64,000 nucleotides of DNA from Anthostomella pinea. Its lineage: Eukaryota > Ascomycota > Sordariomycetes > Xylariales > Xylariaceae. Where the stretch lies: contig CAUWAG010000018.1 in the NCBI GenBank assembly GCA_963556695.1, positions 558,001 through 622,000 on the forward strand. The letters run 5' to 3'. Made by a program: the position numbers and the translations under genes. Each line of letters starts with the position of its first letter. The stretch's first letter is position 1. Positions 10,480-24,106 of this stretch are shown one piece after another. The notes under the pieces are model-generated. The model had not been told where the DNA came from and did not search any database. It saw only the letters and a list, made by a program, of their open reading frames with translations.

Positions 10480-13045
10480 GATGTCCTTCCTCTTGCAATC
10501 TGGGGCTTTGACAGGAAAGGATTCGGGCAACAAATTGAAACTTTGACGAGAGTAAACTGTCTTTTTCCAACTGTCTGTGGGTGCAGCGCGGGTCTTGTCC
10601 TCGAGGAGTAGCAGCTCGAGTAAAAATCTCGGTTTCAGGTTTCAGACGAAATCGATTTGGGCTTGATGTTTCGGTAAGTTGTATAAGGAGAGGCAGAAAA
10701 GTAGCTAGGAGTATTGCCGTAGGACTGGCAGGTTAGTGCATGAAGTGATGAATACACTAACCTGATTTCGAAGAATTAGTATGTTTGAGTTTCGGACTTT
10801 GTGGGCGTGTTTCTCAACTCTGCAGATACCTGTGTATCAAAGATCAATAATATTGTCGTGTTTGGTGGGCAAGATGTAGTCGACGAGGCAACCTCCTTTG
10901 GGTTGCCAAGACGAAACAGGGGTCAGCTGGCGGGTCTTTATGTACCTCCCACCAAATATTGGCTTGCTGAATTCGCAATAACACCAGTTCCCGTGTATTA
11001 ACTGATTGGTGATGGTGTGTGCTGTTGAGGGGAATGGGGTGTATTGAAAACCGGCTCTCAGGCTCGAAAAGCGTACTGCAATGGTAGACGAATGGCACCC
11101 GGCAATATGTAGTTGCTTTTTGGTGTAGAGAGATTTGTGTGTCAACCTTGAAATGGTCCTGCCAGGCCCAACACAGCCGGAATCTTACGGAATCGTCCGG
11201 TTCGGAGGCTGTGCTCAATGGCTACACAGCAAGAATTATTGACTAGTCGCAACACCCAGGCAACAGAGTCCACGGCCCTTGGTCGGCGATCAGAGTATGA
11301 TGTCTTCACAGCTCTGAACGATCGTGGGAGGCTTGAGACGAGTTGACCGTGCTAGACTTCCGTGGAGATCAACGGGATTCTCCAAATGAAAACAAGCAGA
11401 GCCTGTATGGTCTTTGGTGCCAGAAGCAGAATCAAATTGCCTTGCTCAAGTATGTGACTTTGTCTTTGACAAGACTGCGAGTCGAATCACTGATCTGAAC
11501 AGTAGCAGTGATCTATCAAAGCTGATCAACAAGTGCGACTGCAACCCTGGTTTGGAGTGAGGCTTACTGGAGACAGTCTGACGGTTGTGTTATTCTATTC
11601 GTTCACTGAACGAATCGCTCCCGATTGTGCTTGGTTCACCTAAGAAGCTGAAGGGCCAGGTACCTCTTTCCTTGGTTGTGTCTGACGACTGCCTGTCCTT
11701 TGAATCTTCAATTTCTCTCCGTGCGTCTTTCTCGTACCTCTTCCTCCAACTCCGAGATGCTTTAATCTCCTCCGCTAACCTAAAGCTAGGTCAGGACAGC
11801 TATCTCGCGTCTGTCACCACCTAGGACCCCTCGGTTGACCAAGGGGTAGAGGATCACTTGACTCAATCCGCGACAACCCCTCCCTTGGGGCTATATTGAG
11901 TGCAAAGGATGCACAGAGGCATCATATGCATTGGTGATGGCTTCGCCATAGAGGCGGAAGTTGGGTGTGGTTGGGTCATGGCTGTTTGACAGAAAAGAAG
12001 AGGTTCAAGACGCGCCAGAGTTACGCGAGCCTTGAGGTAATGAACAAAGCCAAAGCCAGGGGTTAGCCCGCCCTGGCCAGAAGCTCGGACGTCGGCACGC
12101 GGATAAACCTCTTTGCCTAGCGCAAATGGCTATCCAGGTCCTCCCGTCGGGTCCACGGGTAGGTCTGACTGGGCTACCCGAATAGCTACATATATTCGTC
12201 TAGATGCATAGAAGAGGCATCCGTTAGACGTACCCGCCTACTTTTTGCAATCAGGAAAACTTGGCGACCCACATAACCAACCTTATTGGCAACGTCTAGG
12301 ACCGTGCCAGCTGCCACACAGCTGCCGTGGCTCTAGCGATCGGCGATCGGCGAGATTCATTTGCCAAGCACCATAGAGCAAGATTCTAGTTGGTATCAAA
12401 TCCACAGCAGAGCCTCACTGATACTTAGCCAGACTAGGGATGGCGGGAGAGAAAACTGGTCAGCGTGGGTCGCCAAGTTTTCCTGATTGCAAAAAGTAGG
12501 CGGTACAAGCCCGATAGTCGGCAGGTTTCTGACCCCAACCGGGTTCCCAGGTGGAATCGCAGTAGGTATCAACGGTAGCAGTATGCTTTGGTATGGCCGG
12601 TTTGCATCTCTGGTAGACGCGAGGATGGGGAACAGCGGTTCCGAAATGTGGGAGGCGGAAAGATAGGTCCTTCCAACCACTGCCGAATTGCTATCATTAA
12701 GATTCAAGAGAGGTTCATGGATTAAAGGGGAAAAGTGCTTCCGAGCCTCGCCCAGGAGACAGTTCAAAAAGCAACCTACCTGTAAAGGCGAAGAGGCTGG
12801 GCGGGGAGCGAACTGTCACCGATGGAAATGATGAAGTGCAAGGAGACATATTATCCGCAGTGCGAGCCCCAGTCACACAATTGATAGATGTGAAAATGGC
12901 TTGTATTCGTTATCCACCACACAAGTTCTACGGGAGACTAGGCCTGCTCACCAAGTCAAAGCTATGAAAACCTCGAGACAAACTACCTGGGGTGTCATAT
13001 CAACGCCAAAACGCCAGTCGCAATGGACAGCAACCCACATAGTAC
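10480..13045. other. gene-poor intergenic region (2.6 kb) with a MITE-like inverted repeat
   Basis: No convincing gene on either strand. The minus-strand open stretches at 10844-11218 and 12396-12767 lack ATG-context, codon or domain support. The only structured feature is the 38-bp inverted repeat described at 12234-12502. Confidence 0.5.
12234..12502. repeat. MITE-like element with 38-bp terminal inverted repeats
   Basis: The sequence at 12234-12272 (CCGCCTACTTTTTGCAATCA and on to GACCCAC) recurs as its reverse complement at 12465-12502, with one extra base as the only difference. The 192-bp interior has no ORF. Both ends are flanked by GTAC (12230-12233 and 12503-12506), which could be a 4-bp target duplication or an outward extension of the palindrome. 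Size, TIR and lack of coding content fit a non-autonomous DNA transposon, but no family is recognised. Confidence 0.65.
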
Positions 13046-14578
13046 TCAGGCGAACAGTTTCTTCGAATCTAGCTCATCCACAGGTGCCTTCTTACCACCA
13101 TTTGTCCGAAGGCCGAGATCTCCCTTCTTGGCAAGTCGATCGGTGGACTGGTCCACCCGGGTGTTGTGTTTTGTGGCCTTTTTCCGCCTCAGATCAGCTC
13201 GGACCTGGTTAGGAGACACAAAGTTCTTGTTCTCGTAGATAATTGGCCCACCACTGTAGAGATAATGTTAGTCATTGCAATCCCATGGACTTGAGTAGGC
13301 CCAGGGCAGGTTGCTGAATAATACGTACAAAGACCCCTCTTGTATGATGATAGGACTCATGACGACTGCAGCACTCAGTGTTAGTAATTGTCATGTACAG
13401 AATGTTGGCCAGTAGAGGCAAATTCCGGTCCAGGATTCGACTCACAGCGTGGCCCTATTTCCAACAGGCTCATGTCCAGTTCCTTGTTGCGGCCCTTGGA
13501 AGATTTCGAGCTGACCTCCTCATCGCCATCCTCGCCAGCCTTCGTCTTCGATGGATCCGTTTCTTTGATCTCATAATTGCGTACCCATATCTTCCCATCA
13601 ACGAACATGAAGGACATGACGTGATCAACGAACGGCTTGGACTTCCTCGCGCCCGGCGGTACGCCGAACACGTGTAAGAATATCTCCTTGATAAGTTGCA
13701 GGTACGGTTCTTGGTCAAAGGCAGAATCAAAAGATAGGATAGGTCTCGAGCCCTTCACTGTAGCAGGCTGTTAATGAAAAGTCCAACAGGCAGAGCTCGA
13801 AGTCAAAAAGCGATATTGGACCATATCCCAAGACTGCACTGCTGGGAGGTCGGCAGGGATTCTCGAACACATATTCATACGCTGACTTACAGCAATTGCC
13901 CGTGAAGTTCAACTCCTCCATCGTTGAAATGTTGAGCACATGGAACTTGACTGTGGGCCCGTTGGGAACCTTAGAAGCCTTCCAGTCCAGTCTTGTTAGT
14001 ATGATCTGCGGCGACAGGAGCAGATTTGGGATAGACTATACCCATAGATACAAGTCCTGGTTCTATTGTACATCAATATGTCAGCAAAGACTCTATCGGA
14101 CGATTGAGGGAGTGGCCGGCCGAGGATCGTGTCAGGTCGAGATGAGAGCTGGAACACGACGTCGCATCTCTGACGCGCCTTGCGCGCAGTTCCAGATTGT
14201 AAGGGGGGAGTAAAAAGACAGAAAAATCGGCTGCTGACCTTCCGAGCCTCGAAGTACAGGCAGTTGTTGCAATTCGAGAGTTCGCAGAGTTCGTTCAGCA
14301 AGAAGAGCTTCTTTTTGGAATCGAATTTCGCGTCTTTCTTCGCGGTCGGTAGGAGATTGACAATGTCCTGGATTAGATGACGATGTCTATAGACCACCAT
14401 CACGATTAGCATCCATCCATCCATACGCAACCGACGGTTTCTGACTGGCGTACCGGAATGTGGTCCCGCGGGAAGGAAGAAGAAGGGTCTTCTGCTTGTT
14501 CTTGCGCACGCCGTTGGCCGGGGTCTCGGGCTTTCCACCATTCATGCTCTTGGAGAGCGTCTTATATACGGACGCCAT
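13046..14578 (-). CDS. brx1: ribosome biogenesis protein BRX1 (Brix domain), seven exons
   Basis: Exons 14578-14454, 14386-14239, 14062-14042, 13978-13891, 13757-13446, 13365-13329 and 13253-13046 sum to 939 nt, giving 312 aa, the usual BRX1 length. Recognisable Brix sequence: RGTTFRHRHLIQDIVNLLP; ELCELSNCNNCLYFEARK; NQDLYLW; SKVPNGPTVKFHV; MEELNFTGNCLKGSRPILSFD; FGVPPGARKSKPFVDHVMSF; KIWVRNYEI; EIGPRFVMSPI; and a basic C-terminus. Brix proteins act in the nucleolus in early assembly of the 60S subunit. The third exon is a 21-nt micro-exon coding for exactly NQDLYLW, a conserved motif. Exon 6 is only 37 nt. Gene predictors are likely to lose one or both. Confidence 0.95.
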
Positions 14579-15287
14579 GGTAGATTCGTGTGTCGGGTGC
14601 CGTCGAGGCTCGTTATGATCTGGGGCAGAACCTGTTGTCGTTGGTGCCGCTGCGAAATATGCGACGAGCTGCAAGGTGGAAAGCTCCCGCAGTCCCAGAA
14701 CTTTTTTACTATCGGCGTGTAATCGATAAGGTGCGGGCTGCTTATCGGGGTGGTGGGGTCTTAAGCACCGAGAAACATCTGAAGGGCATTGTGATACGGA
14801 ATTCGCAAGCTTCGAGGCTGAGTCCTGCATGAGACTGATCATCATCCAAAGTGTGCAATGACATGTACACGTACACTCTGCTTACTGTAGCAGCCTTGTC
14901 CATGCGTCTACATCTCGATGCTTTCTCATAATGATTATAGCTATACTCAAGACCAAGTCACACACATGGATACAGTGAAGCCATGCATTGTGGAGTGTCA
15001 GCTGTCATTAGGCACTGCCAGAACGTAAAGTCATTATGATGGGCTTTCTTAGATTAGGCATGCTAGAGTCTTTCCGACGTGCCAGACCTGAGACTGCCGA
15101 CACGGAACATTGACGAAAGAAAAGGAGAGAACCGCGTCCCATAGAAAGACCAATATCCCTAACCCCCGATGCATCATCACCCTACCATCGAGTGTTCCGC
15201 ACAATATGTGACGCCGTGTACGTAACAGTACGTAACATCGTATCAGCCGTATAACCATCGCATCATCCCACAGGGGCCATTATCGAA
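14579..15287. other. intergenic region
   Basis: Separates BRX1 (its promoter side) from the 3' end of the Rab gene. No gene, tRNA or repeat recognised. Confidence 0.5.
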
Positions 15288-16192
<905 letters not shown>

Positions 16193-17117
16193 GATGGGCG
16201 GTCAGTGGTGGTTGAATGACAAGGTCGTTGATACTAGCGCGCGAGCTCGAGGTGGTAGATGTTCAGGAGAAAGAAGGTCGAGACGGGGCGGTGATAAGTA
16301 GCAGCCGGGGCAGTCAGTTGGAGGTCTCAGGCAGCCACAAAGAGGGACTCGGGCGCAGTTGGCAGCAGTGATGGGGATGATCCCTAGGTAGACCTTGTTG
16401 CCCTCGGGACTGTCGCGCTGGTGGGACGACTCGAGGAGGCTCTGCGGTCGTCGAAGTGAGGGCAGTTGGTGGAGTAGAATGGAATGGAGAGGGTTCAATG
16501 TTCTGGGCGGCGGTCTGGTTGCTTGCTACTGCAGTGTGTCAGTGCGATGTACGACAGACTGCATGGGAGTGTTGATTCAGGGCTCAGGACACGGTGCAGT
16601 CCGGCGTGGCTTGCGGACCCCCAGTTGATGACTGCGCCCGCTATCGTGGCATTGTGGCTCGTGCTCGTTACATGTCTAGGTAGGTACGGACTCGAGTCAC
16701 GTGGCTCAGAATATCCACCTCCATAATGCAATTCCAGAAACACTCCCTTTGTGAATAGAAGCCCCTTTGCAGTCCTCAAAGACCATGAAATAGTCAAGGG
16801 TGGATATGGTGGCAGAACACATTACTCAAGCTCACATAGTACATGCTGTTTATTTGGAACCGAGGACGAAAAGTGCAATTCTGGTCATTCCGCGATAACA
16901 TCAACGCAGCATATCACAATGCCAACGGTCATGTCACGAGCACAAGATCCGTCAATGTAACAAGCATTTTCTTCATTATTATCAACAGGTCTGCCCAATA
17001 TGCAACGATCGTGCACTCGGTGAATATATCAACGCAACGCATGGGTATCTTGGACAAGCAAGAAGAGGCTGCGCCCCCTCAGCTCCTTGCTTTACATGTT
17101 CCGTTCCAACACCACTT
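16193..17117. other. intergenic region (0.9 kb)
   Basis: Promoter and 5' leader of the Rab gene, then the 3' flank of the chromodomain gene. A CTAGGTAGGTACGG motif is near 16676. Nothing else recognised. Confidence 0.5.
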
Positions 17118-20100
17118 TCAAACCTTGGGGGCAAGAAGTTTGCGAAGTATCCTCTCGGCGGCGTCGACGCATACGTAGCTAAAGTCACGTCGTTCCGACA
17201 CCTGGTCAGCATACCATTCCGTTGTCGGTTTGTACTGGTATCGCATGGTTTCGCACAACGGGTCCTTGAGACGCTCCTTCAGAGTAGCTTCATACAGCGC
17301 ATTGAGACAGATGGTCTGTCCACCGTTGAGGGTTACTCCGCGCGGAGGGTGCCATATCGAACGTTCCAGTTTGCCGGCATCGCTGGCGTTTCGCGGAATG
17401 GCCATCAGCCGCGTATTGGCTGCATCAATTGACATGCCGGTTTTCCACTCAATTTCGTTCAAGGACTTCCAGCCCCTATCAGAAAGCATATCATGGAAAG
17501 GAGGGAGCCAGTATCTGCCATTGCCAAACATCTCCTTGATTTTGTCGCAAGTTATATCCAGGGGGTTCTGGCCGGGCTGAGCCAGCACCTTGGTTTTGCT
17601 GCTAACCCAGACGTTTGTGAGAGCTGTTCCTTTATACTTCTTCGGGACCTCGAGTCGAACAAAGTCTATCAACTGGCGCTGCATGCCAAGTAATCCTCCC
17701 CACCGCCCAGTAGTGGACTCTCTCTCGCCAGCGCTCAGGTCCCAGATGAAAAGTTCATACCTACTGAAACCATCTCGAAATTTGTGAGGCTCGACGGGTC
17801 GAAAGATAGCAATCCATGGGTGTCGTCCATATCTGCTTAAAGGTTGTTCCGGATTCCAGGGCTTATCTATGCTGTAGAATAGTCCGTACCAAGTATTGAC
17901 GGATTGCGAAAAGGTAGGAGCGCCCAGGAGCCAGTTTCTGAAGGTGTCAAAAGAGCAGAAATCGTCACCGAACTGATCGGCCATCTGAGGATTCACCCAC
18001 GCCACGGGATTAACGTGTAGCTTTGACCAAGACGGTCCCAAAGAGGCGATATGGTCGCGTATCCAGCCCTTTAGGTCTTTGGCCTGATCATCATGAAACA
18101 GAGCGCTTGGGAACGTGAATGGCGCCCGAGAGACAGACATCTTTCTTTGTCCCGGAGGAGATTGGGCTCTGTGGCCAACTAGAGATTCGGAAGCAATCCC
18201 ACCAACGCGGCCAGAATCTCCTGCTTCATCGCCTGTTTCTTCCGCCACTTCAGCTGCTTCCTGACGTGTATCCGCACGGGCGGCAGCGACGTCGGGGTCG
18301 CTCACGGAGATGTCAGTGTAGACTGGAACTTGTATATGTCGGTAAGCCCGCTTGATCTTAGCGGGATGTGACCCCAGAACGAGAAACCTTCGGTACCTGT
18401 CAAGCTTCGTAGTAGACCACCAGCAAAAGTAGTTCACCAGGCTTTGCTCGTCGTTAGGATCGATGAAGTCTGTGATCCAGCTAAGCTTGCGGAGGTCCTC
18501 GCTGGTCTGTTGGTCTCCAAAAATGCTTTGGAGCTCCATCGTAAGCTCCCAAGCCCGAAATACGTGCCACACATCTTCCTTGCGTCTGCCGTATTGCTCG
18601 AGGATTCTATCCAGGTTGGGGTCCTCGCGGTAAACATGACAAAGCGCATGATGTTCCTGTTCAATGTCTAGCGTTACATTCCTCAGATACCCCGGGAAAT
18701 CTGCGCAGGCCATGATTAGGGTCTGAGGGTTCCAGAAATTTGCGCGAGCCCACTCTAGAAGTTTGACGAGCTGTGCAGGGTCCGAAAGCACGAAACTTGG
18801 GGTGATGAGAAATGCCCGACCAAACGGGAACAACCGCGTCATCTGTAACGTGCCAGGTTCGATGGTAGCTGTTAGCTCTGAAGGAAATCTCGGTGGGTCG
18901 AACTCGCCCACAGATAGGTCCCAGAAGGTGTTAGGATTATTGTCAACGAGATTCCAGATGCCTGGGATCTTCCCGAGGGAGCACGTCACATCAGAATGGA
19001 CAACGACAGTGCCCGCAGCGCCTGCGCTCACAACCTCGTGGAACTTCAACCAGCTGTCTTCGCGTTCGAAAGTAAAAATACGACATTCGGGTTGACAGGA
19101 TCCTGCGGGATAACTAGTCAGCACCCACCCCAAAGATGTGCGAAAGAGGTCTTCGGGGGAGACTTACGAAGCCAAACCTTGATCACCGCCAACAGCTGCG
19201 GCTCAGAATTGGGGATCAGCAGCATGTATACCTGCGTGTCCTTCTTGTTGGGTTCCTGGGGAAGCCACTTATCAAAATCCAGACCGGCCAACTGCTTGAC
19301 AATAAGCTGGCACTGTGGTCCATGCGGTACACCAGCTGGTTCAGCAGTGGAAATGGCGGGTACGGTATGTTGGTAAAGCCTGGTATCCATCTTCGTCTTA
19401 TATATCAGGTGGCGTAAAGGGGCCTCGAGCCTGACTGCGTCGGTATCGCTGTCCAACTCCCTCCAGGCGTCAGCCCCGTTGGGGTACACCAGAATCGAAA
19501 AGTCAGATGTCACCAAGTGCATAGCCGAAGAGCTTCGGCGCAACCATTCAGCTATGTTCTCCAACATTGACGCCTGATCCGGTGCGTTGGGTTTGATCGT
19601 CCCAGCCGAGAACCTCTCCATAAGTAGCCAGCCTTTCTGGGAGAGAAAGTCGATTGAGGAGCATGTAGCATCAAAGTGTAGCTTTTCATTGTCCATGAAA
19701 GCTGTGAGCCAGGGGTCATTGTGACGTGAGATACCGTGAAACATGACTCGGACCTCTTGCGAGCTGCCTGGTCCAAAGGTAGCCCGCCTGAGCACGACCT
19801 GCGTCTGTCCGCGCTCCTGGTACTTGGCCAAAGACAGCTTCGGTCGGGCCGCCTGGGGGTGCTGGGGCGTCTCTGGAATCGCCGGAACCTCAGGAACCTC
19901 AAGTGGGGAGTCAATGTCCATCGGCTCGTCGAAAAGCTCACGAGCGGTACCGGTATCGGGCTCATCGTCTTCCACTGCCGTAAAGCGGACAGACTTCTTC
20001 TTGGCCTTTGGAGCCGGTGCTGGCTCGTCTCCTGACGGATTTGCCGCTGGGCTGTGTACGAGAGAAGAAGATGCTGAGAGTGCTGAAGTGGCATTCGTCT

Positions 20101-21319
20101 TCATCGGATCTGTTTGAGGTTCGTATATCGGAGACTTGAAGGAAGGGTTCTTATCCTTGGGCCTGATTTGGGCATCACTAGTGTTGAGAAACAAGCCAGC
20201 CGGAATCGAAGAGAAGTTGGGCGCTGCATCTCCCTTCTCAATTGCTCTCTTCCTTGCCAGGTTTTGTACATGCATGTTGCTGAAGCGTTTGGGCGCCTTG
20301 CTAGTATCGACCATGACGTCGCCCAAATTCGTCCTCTTCTTGCGTTCTTTGCCGCTAACGAAGACATTGGTTGCTGTCGCTATCTGAGCTGGCGGCGGCT
20401 GGCGAGTCCGAGTTGCTGTCATTTTCTTGCCTGCAAACTTATTTGCCAGAGTCGAAGACCTGATCGGCTGCGTTGTGCTGGGAGGTGGCTTGGCTGCCGC
20501 ACTTGAAGGCCGTTGAGTAGGAGTCTTGCTGGTCGGCGGTTTCGAGGTATTCTGGTTCGTAATGATGCTGGGCTTCCTTGCAGTACCTTGATATCCAGTA
20601 GTTGCTCCAGCACTGGCTCGACGAGCGGGTTCACTAGGCCTGGTTGCCGGCTTCCCTGACTGGGGATTGGAGGGTGGCTTAGGAGTCGACATGCCTGAGG
20701 ATCGTCTCGCGTTAGCAGGCCGTGGCGGGCTCGACTCGGTGCGAGGCTTGAGGGCGTTTCCCTCAAAGATCTTCTGCTTGATGGCCGGCCGGGGCTGTGA
20801 TTTGGCCGCAACCCTGGCGAGAATGTCGTCCATTGTTTCGGCCTCTTCGTCGGAGTCGGAGTCGTCCCTCCCAGAGATGGAGTGGGAGAGGTGGCTGGCG
20901 ACGGTTTCTGGGGGAAAGGGCGTGGTAAGTGGTAAACCGAGCCTCTTGCGTTTGGCATTTCGCCTCATGTGCCTTTCCGTTTTGGCCATGCAGGCAGCGT
21001 TGTATATATTTATGTCATAAGGCGTTCGCTTGCCAGCCTCAATCTCCTTCTTCGTTTCCTCCCATTGCGGCAGCAAACCAGGGCCCAGGTTGTCTTCCGG
21101 TTCCCAGGTGCATTCGTCGATGGGAAAGCCCTCCCATTTGATAAGGTACTGCATCTGTCCTGGTATGTCGGGATGAGGCCGCTCAGCCAGGAGGTCGTCG
21201 ACGACCCAGTCCCTGTCCTCATCCCTGCCGCCATTGCCTTCATGGTCAGTGGAGGTGATGGAGACGTCGTCATCGTCCTGCACCTCGGGCACAAATGAGC
21301 CTGACCACGCAGTCGCCAT
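17118..21319 (-). CDS. large chromodomain protein (CDP-2-like candidate)
   Basis: Two exons, 21319-19168 and 19102-17118, joined across a 65-bp intron (GTAAGT; CCGCAG), encode 1378 aa. A chromodomain sits at about residues 35-90 (DWVVDDLLAERP, YLIKWEGFPIDECTWEPEDNL), with the aromatic residues expected for methyl-lysine reading (Y and W in YLIKWEG; W in TWEP). It is followed by about 350 residues of disordered Ser/Pro/Lys-rich sequence, then a long Trp-rich folded C-terminal half that I do not recognise. Fungal chromodomain proteins usually bind H3K9me or H3K27me. In Neurospora, CDP-2 links HP1 to HDA-1, and an HDA1 gene lies about 10 kb away here. Assignment to CDP-2 is inference from architecture and chromatin context; other large fungal chromodomain proteins remain possible. 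Confidence 0.85.
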
Positions 21320-23810
21320 TGATCAAGATGCGAGGCGGTGTATCTTGGGTGATGGGCCGAAGCAGGTATGGAGGTGTCGCCCCATCAAGTGCAAGTCGTG
21401 CAGTGCAGGTGATGCAATGGTGCTCCGCTCAACGACACTGGAAACATGGAACCCTGAAGTGTGCGTTCTCAGCCTTCAGGTACCTACGGTACGGTACAGC
21501 TACCATGCAGGCAGCCAATTGGTGCAAGGCTCAGTGGGTAGTAATCAGTGCAGGTGCTCCCGAGATCAAGACAAGTCTGCCAGAGGGCCGCGACGAGGAG
21601 GATCGACTGCCGTATGCGCCTCAAGCAGTGAGAGGGAGGACCTGGCGAAATGGGGAACGGGATAAATGTCGAGAGGCAGCGAGGATCACGTCAGAGTCGA
21701 GGTCCATCTGCAGTTGCACCAGTGCTCTCCAGCTCTGCTTTTGGTGAAGCCGGTGCGCACGGACCAATCAAGCTGGAACCTCACTTCAACCAAATTGAAA
21801 GGCGCAGGAGCGAGTCAGCGACCATCTAGGTACTCAGTAGGTACCGGGGCGGGAAATTTCAAATGGGGGTGCTGCAGGTGCAACGGCTCTTGTAGTAGTC
21901 GAGGCTGGTTCAATCTTCCCCTCGAAGACCTCGATCTGGGCTCGAAGAATGTTTCCTTGCGGTTTGGGAATTGGGAAATCGGGAAATCGCTTGCACTTGG
22001 AGGGATATTACGTAAGGTGGGGCAAGAGGGTAGACATTGAAATTGCGATTTTCAAGTCACTGCATTCATTCCCTGTGCCTACCTACTTTCTCGTATATTA
22101 TAATCTTTTCAACCCTTCTTCTGTTTTGTTCGCTATGGTATTAAGAGGTGTTGACTGACGTTGGTGAGCGGTAGGTTGCTACTCACTTACTGTATACCAA
22201 ATACATTATATTATGTATGTTGCCCTGACAGTAAGTAGGTAATGCTATTGATATACCTGTATAGATGAAGCATTGCATTGACGTTCATTGGCGTCAGCGG
22301 CTGTCCTGGCTGGATAGGTATCTTTAGGCATTTCAATAACAGTTATGAGATGCCACGCTCAAGTAGGGTTTCATGATGTACGCATGGTTGAACCATTCAA
22401 CACGGACGGGATGCCTCTGTCCGACCGCCTGCCCGCTCAGGGGTTCGAGATCACGGGGTCAACGGAGCAACGGACCTCCTGGACATCGACTCCAGGGTCA
22501 CCGCGCGGCTTCAAGATCTGGGTGGGGGCCACCCACGGCTACCTCGACAAGTACTGTACTTCGGTATACTTCCTGCCAGCTGTGCTGTTGGCTAATATGA
22601 GGGGTAGCGTTCGGGCAGTTCTTTCAGATTCGACCCTTAAGAGCCTACAGGGACAGGTTGACACGGTCGTGAAGGGCGAGGTCAGGGCCAGACCAGGGCG
22701 ACCATGGTGCTGAAAGACGCGTGCCGTTGAACAACGCCACGCAATATCGTACCAGCAAGGACTAGTTCACTGACCTCGATGGGGGGTGCGGGAGGTTGTG
22801 CTTGATGTGATGGTTGCTTGGGTGACGGACTTGGAGGCCATTCAAGGCTGGGTGAAGCTTCTCACTATGATGTTCATGTTATTGTGGACCATTCAGAATC
22901 GCCGCCAGCCAGTACATGAGAGCTTTGGTTTTGGCCTCATCGGAGTTGCTTTCAATGGTTGCGATACCAGGTTACGTTCAGGGGCTCGGCATGATTAGAT
23001 TGTAGACTGGTAGGATGATCAAGCAGCAAACCACTGAAGTAGATATTCGTCAAACAACATGTCTTCTGGGACAACTTGAAAGACTCATGCGTGTGATGTT
23101 TGCAAACCCAGGCCCTCGTCCCTAGATTCGTTCTGCTTGACAAATGACGCCGGCTGATCTAGGCGTATCATGCGCCATCAATTGTTTATCATGTAGATAT
23201 ATAGGATAGATAAACAAAACATAATGGCTAGCCTTTAATAAACTAGGACCAAGTACGGAGAAAGCTTATATAGTAAGGATAATAAAAAAGGTTACGTGGA
23301 ATAAAACCAAAAAGTGGCAGACAATAGTAGGATTCGAACCATGTAAAAAATGTATTGTTGTTTTACATTTGAATTACCGTCGATGCACCCTCGGTGGCAA
23401 GCCCCGGAGTTCTCATCTTGAGCAGATTCTTTTGTCCACTGAGCCACTGAGAAAGTTTGGTTGCTCGTTCTTAAATCCCACGGTTGACCGTGAGGAACTT
23501 GCATGGATTCTGCGTCTCATTACCATTTAAGTAATCTCAGCAGCACGTGCACTTTCATACAGCACTCCCTGTAGCCATCGCCATACCCTTCTGCCTGCAC
23601 TGCCTTCGTTACCTGCCAGTCAGACGCTCTTTACTATCCTGCGTTGGCCCGACGACTTCTCCCAGCCTACGCCCACCTGAATTTTTTTTCTTCCTCCGGC
23701 GCAATCACAACTTCAGCACGCCGTGTCTACCAGCATCATACCCGACTGAGTTCCTGTTCCGATTTATTGTTTCGCCATCTTCTTCCATCCCCACCGTCGA
23801 CCACAAGAAA
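21320..23810. other. intergenic region (2.5 kb) with an A/T-rich tract
   Basis: Contains the promoter of the chromodomain gene, with several TAGGTACC-type motifs (near 21480 and 21830). An A/T-richer tract at about 23160-23370 precedes a T-arm-like GATTCGAACC at 23332-23341. No complete tRNA could be folded around it, and I see no supported protein gene. Confidence 0.45.
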
Positions 23811-24038
23811 ATGGGTCGAACCAAAGCTCTCTTTCGGGCGAAGAAGCGAGCGCAAGCCGCCGTTGCGGACCGCCTCCGCAACGAATCTCGCAATGCCCTC
23901 ACCGGCTTCTCCGACTCTGGCCCTGCCTTTGGCCGCGCCCCGCCCAAGCACCAGCCGATCCTCACCGCTGCCTAGTTCCCCGAGCTGAACTATGCGTTCC
24001 CTGGTTTCTACTTCACCTTCATGCCGCACGACCACTAG
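23811..24038 (+). other. possible short coding exon with an in-frame TAG (hypothetical locus, 5' part)
   Basis: An ATG in good context (AAGAAAATGGG) opens MGRTKALFRAKKRAQAAVADRLRN, a basic peptide that stops at TAG 23973-23975 after 54 codons. The same frame continues for 20 more codons of protein-like sequence (FPELNYAFPGFYFTFMPHDH) to a second TAG at 24036-24038, followed at once by a strong donor, GTATGT. It may be the start of the gene whose main ORF lies at 24107-24796. I could not join the two in frame without crossing a stop. Alternatives are a short independent ORF, a nonsense allele, or stop-codon readthrough. Confidence 0.35.
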
Positions 24039-24106
24039 GTATGTCTATAAGAACCCCCTAATGCTCCATTTTGTTACGGACTTCAAGCTAATATCACAAT
24101 AGTAAG

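Noticed and set aside
12396..12767. Minus-strand 123-codon frame
   Set aside because: It runs through one arm of the MITE-like repeat and has no domain or coding bias.
22345..22713. Plus-strand 122-codon frame upstream of the hypothetical locus
   Set aside because: No family, no exon partners, and it ends without any typical gene context.
23325..23460. tRNA-like T-arm (GATTCGAACC at 23332-23341) on the minus strand
   Set aside because: The flanking bases do not form a T-stem or acceptor stem, and no anticodon arm at normal spacing could be folded. At best a decayed tRNA or mitochondrial fragment.
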